Program-made: the position numbers and the translations under genes
Part shown: positions 14,742 to 17,449 of the stretch, in pieces
How positions within the stretch are numbered: position 1 is the first letter of the stretch
How the letters are laid out: the number at the start of each line of letters is the position of its first letter
Notes under the pieces: model-generated
The model's input: the letters and a program-made list of their open reading frames with translations, nothing else
Told to the model about the DNA's origin: nothing
Databases searched by the model: none
Source of the DNA: Prevotella sp. UBA2755
GTDB lineage: Bacteria > Bacteroidota > Bacteroidia > Bacteroidales > Bacteroidaceae
Assembly (NCBI GenBank): GCA_002353225.1
Contig: DEJF01000057.1
Coordinates: forward strand, 53,301-70,749
Direction of reading: 5' to 3'
Length of the DNA: 17,449 nt

Positions 14742-15253
14742 CCGAAAGCCCTTTCATCCTGTAACCATTTACCCTGGGCTTTCAGGGTCTGCTCTATCAC
14801 ATCCCTGCCACAGCCACAGCCACCATCATAGTCACTGATATAGATACTGACATCCTTTACCTCACAGCATGCGTCTTTGGGACAGACTGGACACCCTACC
14901 CTGCGCATCACCTCCAAGTCGGGGATATCATCGCCCATGAACATCACCTCGTCGTCCCTCAGTCCGTGTTTGGCAAGGAACTCCTCGTAAATCTTGATCT
15001 TCACTGCGGCACCCAGGTAGATATCCGTCATTCCTAATCCCTCATAACGTTTCCGCACTCCTTCTATCTTACATCCGGAGATGATGGCGATGTTCAGCCC
15101 CATCTTCACGGCAAGTTGGATGGCATAGCCGTCCTTGATATTCACAGTACGCAAGGGGGTACCGTCTATCCCTAAAGAGATGGTCGACCCGCTCAGCACA
15201 CCGTCCAGATCGAAGACGATAGCACGTATCTTCTGTAAATCGTAGTTTATCAT
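14735..15253 (-). CDS. kdsC: 3-deoxy-D-manno-octulosonate 8-phosphate phosphatase (KdsC, HAD family)
   Basis: The 172-residue protein has the short C0-type HAD fold without a cap, as in KdsC/YrbI: nucleophile motif FDLDGVL (D15, D17), motif II ISG (S59), Lys at 85/87 and MGDDIPD (D108, D109). The tail GGCGCGRDVIEQTLKAQGKW matches the KdsC C-terminal segment that closes over the neighbouring active site in the tetramer. It removes phosphate from Kdo-8-P to give Kdo for LPS inner core. Its ATG overlaps the TGA of the upstream gene (ATGA). Six cysteines in CPVCPKDACC and GGCGCG are more than I would expect for the family; the meaning is unclear. No kdsA or kdsB is in the window. Confidence 0.88.
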   Translation of the reverse strand: MINYDLQKIRAIVFDLDGVLSGSTISLGIDGTPLRTVNIKDGYAIQLAVKMGLNIAIISGCKIEGVRKRYEGLGMTDIYLGAAVKIKIYEEFLAKHGLRDDEVMFMGDDIPDLEVMRRVGCPVCPKDACCEVKDVSIYISDYDGGCGCGRDVIEQTLKAQGKWLQDERAFGW

Positions 15254-16026
15254 TGTTTTTCGGCTTTTCTGTGTATGTGAAGTGACATACGTTCGTAAAG
15301 ATCTTTCATAAAAGGATGGCTACGCAGCAACTGTGCCTGATGACGGATGACATTCTCGTCATAACGCACGGCAGGACCCGTCTGTGCCTGTAGGGGATGC
15401 AACTGGTGCACCTTGCGTGCCGTCTCGTCAATCAGAGGGAGCATCACGTCAAAGTTCATACCATGTTCCTCTAATATCTCTGCTGCCATGGCATAGCAGT
15501 GGTTGGCGAAGTTACAGGCGAAGACAGCGGCAAGATGCAGATACTGCCGGTCGTCGCTCGACAACTCATAGACCCGTTCCGTCACACTCTCTGCCAAGTG
15601 CCTGATGACCTCCATCGCTCTCTCGTCACTCGCCTCGATAAAGGTGGGGATCTCCGCAAAGTCGACTGGGCGTTCCTTCGAGAACGACTGCATGGGATAG
15701 AACACCCCATAATGGCGAGCCATGCCCTTGAACATCTCCATGGGCATCGAACCGGCGGTATGCATGAACACCTGTGTCTCCCTACCCTTCGTCACGGCTG
15801 GTATCACTTCAGCAAGAACAGAGTCCTTGATGGAGATGATAAAGGCATCGGCTTCCATCGGCAGGTCCTCCGCCTTGTCTACGGGCTGTCCGCCAATCCG
15901 TTCCGACAGGGTCTTTGCTGATTTCATCGTATGACTATACACACAGACAATCTCATGACCCGCCCCCAACAGGGTAAGTCCGAGATTCGTAGCGAGTCTG
16001 CCCGCTCCTATTAACGCGATCCGCAT
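15250..16026 (-). CDS. Rossmann-like plus DUF2520 domain protein, NADP-binding oxidoreductase-like
   Basis: The 258-residue protein begins MRIALIGAGRLATNLG, a GxGxxxxxG dinucleotide-binding loop of the Rossmann fold, with further matches to the NADP-oxidoreductase-like domain (ISIKDSVLAEV, FMHTAGSMPMEMF, GVFYPMQSFSK). The C-terminal half (about 130-250) is the all-helical DUF2520 domain (LHLAAVFACNFANHCYAMA, LPLIDETARKV). Such proteins resemble 6-phosphogluconate/ketopantoate dehydrogenase folds, but I know of no assigned reaction for this group. It starts one base after the nitroreductase stop (TAAGATG) and overlaps kdsC by four bases. This order next to kdsC and maf is, as I recall, common in Bacteroidales. 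Confidence 0.85.
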   Translation of the reverse strand: MRIALIGAGRLATNLGLTLLGAGHEIVCVYSHTMKSAKTLSERIGGQPVDKAEDLPMEADAFIISIKDSVLAEVIPAVTKGRETQVFMHTAGSMPMEMFKGMARHYGVFYPMQSFSKERPVDFAEIPTFIEASDERAMEVIRHLAESVTERVYELSSDDRQYLHLAAVFACNFANHCYAMAAEILEEHGMNFDVMLPLIDETARKVHQLHPLQAQTGPAVRYDENVIRHQAQLLRSHPFMKDLYERMSLHIHRKAEKQ

Positions 16027-16027
16027 C

Positions 16028-16552
16028 TTAGTACTTGTTCAGATGGACGTTCTCCCACTTCAGTTTCTCCTCGTTCTGGGGCTTACGCTCGTCAGCCTTA
16101 TGACCAATGGCGAGGATACAGAGGCACGACAGGTTCTCGGGGATATCCAGCACACCCTGTATCACGGTGTCGGCACTCGTCCCGTCACTCAGTCCACGAC
16201 CACGCATCTGTATCCAACAGGAACCCAGTCCTAAAGCCTCAGCCTGATACTGCATCGAGATGGCGGCGATAGAACCATCCTCCACCCAGCAGTCATTCTG
16301 CATCGGGTCACCTAACACGACGATGGCAAGGGGGGCTCCCTTGAGGAACTGTCCTCCCATATCCTTGGCATCCGACAGTTTCTCAAGGTCCATCTTATCA
16401 TCGACCACCACAAACTGCCAGGCACGCTGTCCTTTCGATGTGGGTGACATCAGTCCTGCACGGAGGATTGTCTTCACGTCCTCACCGTCTATCTCCTCCT
16501 CTGTAAACTTACGATGCGAGCGGCGCATCTGCACTAAATCCTTGAACTCCAT
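16028..16552 (-). CDS. Nitroreductase-family flavoprotein
   Basis: The 174-residue protein begins MEFKDLVQMRRSHRKFTEEEI, with the RRSxRxF motif that binds FMN phosphate, and continues with AGLMSPTSKGQRAWQFVVVDD and the C-terminal EALGLGSCWIQ segment typical of the family. It would use FMN and NAD(P)H to reduce an electrophilic substrate; the natural substrate is unknown. The length is that of the short, single-domain group. It is the first gene of the operon, 18 bases after the last stop of the adenosine deaminase remnant. I see no TAnnTTTG promoter directly in front, so it may depend on the promoter at 17020-17027. Confidence 0.88.
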   Translation of the reverse strand: MEFKDLVQMRRSHRKFTEEEIDGEDVKTILRAGLMSPTSKGQRAWQFVVVDDKMDLEKLSDAKDMGGQFLKGAPLAIVVLGDPMQNDCWVEDGSIAAISMQYQAEALGLGSCWIQMRGRGLSDGTSADTVIQGVLDIPENLSCLCILAIGHKADERKPQNEEKLKWENVHLNKY

Positions 16553-16570
16553 ATTACTATAGTTGTTATT

Positions 16571-16999
16571 TTAGTCTCGATATATAGACTCTGCCTTAGC
16601 AAGCAATTCTGTTTTCTCTGTCTCAGAAAGGAACGCATGACTGATGGCTGTTCATACCATGAGTTTTGCTTGTTCTTTGTTAAGAATACTTACTGGAAGA
16701 TCAAAACATTTCAGATAGTCTGTCAGACTCTCGCAGTCCACAGGGCATACTAACATTTTCTCGATTTCACTTCTTGATGCAGGCAATGACACACCTTCGA
16801 CTGACGACATATAGATAGCATCGTCAACGCTTAATGAGCCATCGAGGTGGAGATGCAAATCCACTAACGCATACTTGCTGGCATCAAAAACAGAATTAGA
16901 ATTAACTGTCGCCGAGTCATTATTGTCGCATGATGTCAGCATCAGTGTGCCGAAGATAGTCATCATGGTGGCGAACACGCATTGAATAATTCTTCTCAT
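16571..16999 (-). pseudogene. Adenosine deaminase lipoprotein remnant with the middle deleted
   Basis: The frame starts MRRIIQCVFATMMTIFG and has a lipoprotein signal (LTSC, Cys24). Residues 44-109 match the start of adenosine deaminase: ALVDLHLHLDGSLS with the zinc-binding HLHLDG (49-54), then LTDYLKCFDLPVSILN. After residue 115 a TGA (16652-16654) ends the frame. Past it the same frame continues for 26 codons (TAISHAFLSETEKTELLAKA to a TAA at 16571-16573), which look like the C-terminal helix of the same family. About 140 codons remain of an expected 340-370, so roughly the central 200 residues, with the remaining zinc and catalytic residues, are gone. It cannot be an active deaminase. A lipoprotein signal is unusual for this normally cytosolic enzyme. 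Confidence 0.75.
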
Positions 17000-17019
17000 A
17001 GTCTTGATCTTTTTGCTTG

Positions 17020-17027
17020 CAAAGTTA
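17020..17027 (-). promoter_or_regulatory. -7 box of the adenosine deaminase remnant
   Basis: TAACTTTG on the minus strand (17027-17020) matches TAnnTTTG; the ATG follows 20 bases later. No -33 TTG is seen at the right distance. The box is half of an inverted repeat CAAAGTT/AACTTTTTG. Confidence 0.5.
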
Positions 17028-17094
17028 CAAACTTTTTGAGTAATATTGTTGTATATCCGCCATTTTAACAAATCAGCATAACCCGTTTAGTCTA

Positions 17095-17449
17095 TCAATC
17101 GACGAAGATATAGTTCACCACTTGTTCCGCTGGCACCTTCCTGTTTGTTCCATAGGGTGGAACACTTTGTTCCATGGGGTGGAACAACTTGTTCCATGGC
17201 ATGAAACAAATGATCCCCTTGTTTCGGATTACAGATTCCCATGCTTGGAATGAGTTATTCCAATGCCTGGAATCATCGATCGGAGTGTCTCCTCTCTCCC
17301 AAAGGACAAATCTTAGTATAATTTCTAACCCGTTTTTATCACTTTTTTGAGGCAAAACAACCCCACTTTTTGCAGCAAAATCGCCAATCGTTGTCACCGT
17401 TGCCGCTTCGTTGTTACCGTCAACCAACTGATTATCAAATAGTTTTGCA
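17095..17449 (-). other. Unrecognised frame open to the right edge, possible 3' part of a gene
   Basis: On the minus strand a frame without stop runs in from the window edge (17448) to a TGA at 17095-17097. The first 50 or so residues (AKLFDNQLVDGNNEAATVTT, then IGDFAAKSGVVLPQK) have a protein-like composition. The rest is read through the palindrome array, where the 22-base period puts each copy in a new frame, giving a non-repetitive, low-plausibility tail (MPWNKLFHPMEQSVPPYG). There is no ATG in the visible part. It could be the end of a gene whose stop was lost or moved into the array, or chance. I do not recognise a family. Confidence 0.3.
17147..17295. repeat. Array of seven 17-bp palindromes at an exact 22-bp period
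   Basis: Dyad centres lie at 17155, 17177, 17199, 17221, 17243, 17265 and 17287, each 22 bases apart with 5-base variable spacers. Units: GTTCCATAGGGTGGAAC, GTTCCATGGGGTGGAAC, GTTCCATGGCATGAAAC, ATCCCCTTGTTTCGGAT, ATTCCCATGCTTGGAAT, ATTCCAATGCCTGGAAT, and a weak seventh with only GGAG/CTCC pairing. Between units the arms change in matched pairs (G..C to A..T at the ends), so symmetry is kept while sequence drifts. Spacers are too short for CRISPR. The role is unknown. Confidence 0.85.

Noticed and set aside
16652..16654. TGA recoding (selenocysteine or alternative code) in the adenosine deaminase
   Set aside because: UGA is used as a normal stop at 15250-15252 and 9687-9689, no SECIS-like hairpin is evident, and the central two-thirds of the enzyme is missing anyway.
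17147..17295. CRISPR array
   Set aside because: Spacers are only five bases, units are themselves palindromes and diverged, and no cas gene is near.
17440..17447. Plus-strand promoter box TAGTTTTG at the right edge
   Set aside because: It matches TAnnTTTG, but no -33 element is at the right distance and the downstream sequence is outside the window.

Overview
The window looks like a piece of a Bacteroidales chromosome, most likely Prevotellaceae. The evidence is the complete MoxR/DUF58/Bat gene cluster, a TamA-type Omp85 protein carrying a lipobox (the TamL form of Bacteroidetes), several promoters fitting the Bacteroidetes pattern TTG-N18..20-TAnnTTTG, and weak or absent Shine-Dalgarno sites. 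The genus is an inference; there is no rRNA or tRNA gene here to fix it.

Layout. (1) 1-485, minus: 5' part of a queA-type gene with its own promoter. (2) 486-758: gene-free stretch holding that promoter, a decayed copy of it, and three tandem 22-bp repeats. (3) 759-10490, minus: one long, tightly packed run in transcription order: MBL-fold hydrolase (YycJ type), MoxR ATPase, DUF58 protein, a two-TM BatD-like protein, BatA, a BatB-BatC fusion, a BatD-BatE fusion and a PAP2 phosphatase. Gaps are -1 to 25 bases. The usual five bat genes are here three, and both fused proteins keep the signal sequence of the second partner inside the chain. (4) 10573-11025, plus: small lipoprotein, overlapping tail-to-tail with (5) 10979-13189, minus: TamL. 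(6) 13273-14022, plus: SpoU/TrmH-family RNA methyltransferase with a 7-base tandem repeat in its interdomain linker. (7) 14023-14150: a minus-strand promoter followed by a terminator about 75 bases on, a candidate small RNA. (8) 14151-16552, minus: a four-gene operon of nitroreductase, Rossmann/DUF2520 protein, KdsC phosphatase and Maf. (9) 16571-16999, minus: remnant of a lipoprotein adenosine deaminase with the middle missing. (10) 17095-17449, minus: an unrecognised frame open to the right edge, whose tail is occupied by an array of palindromes spaced exactly 22 bp apart.

The theme of the large operon is envelope homeostasis: an AAA+ MoxR ATPase, a DUF58 partner, VWA proteins with intact MIDAS residues, and membrane-anchored TPR/BatD/SH3 modules form the classical MoxR-Bat system, first described as Bacteroides aerotolerance. 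The PAP2 phosphatase, TamL and KdsC (Kdo synthesis) also act on the envelope. The least explained features are the two 22-bp-period palindromic arrays of unrelated sequence, the double Bat fusion, the heptanucleotide tract in the methyltransferase and the promoter/terminator pair at 14023-14132.
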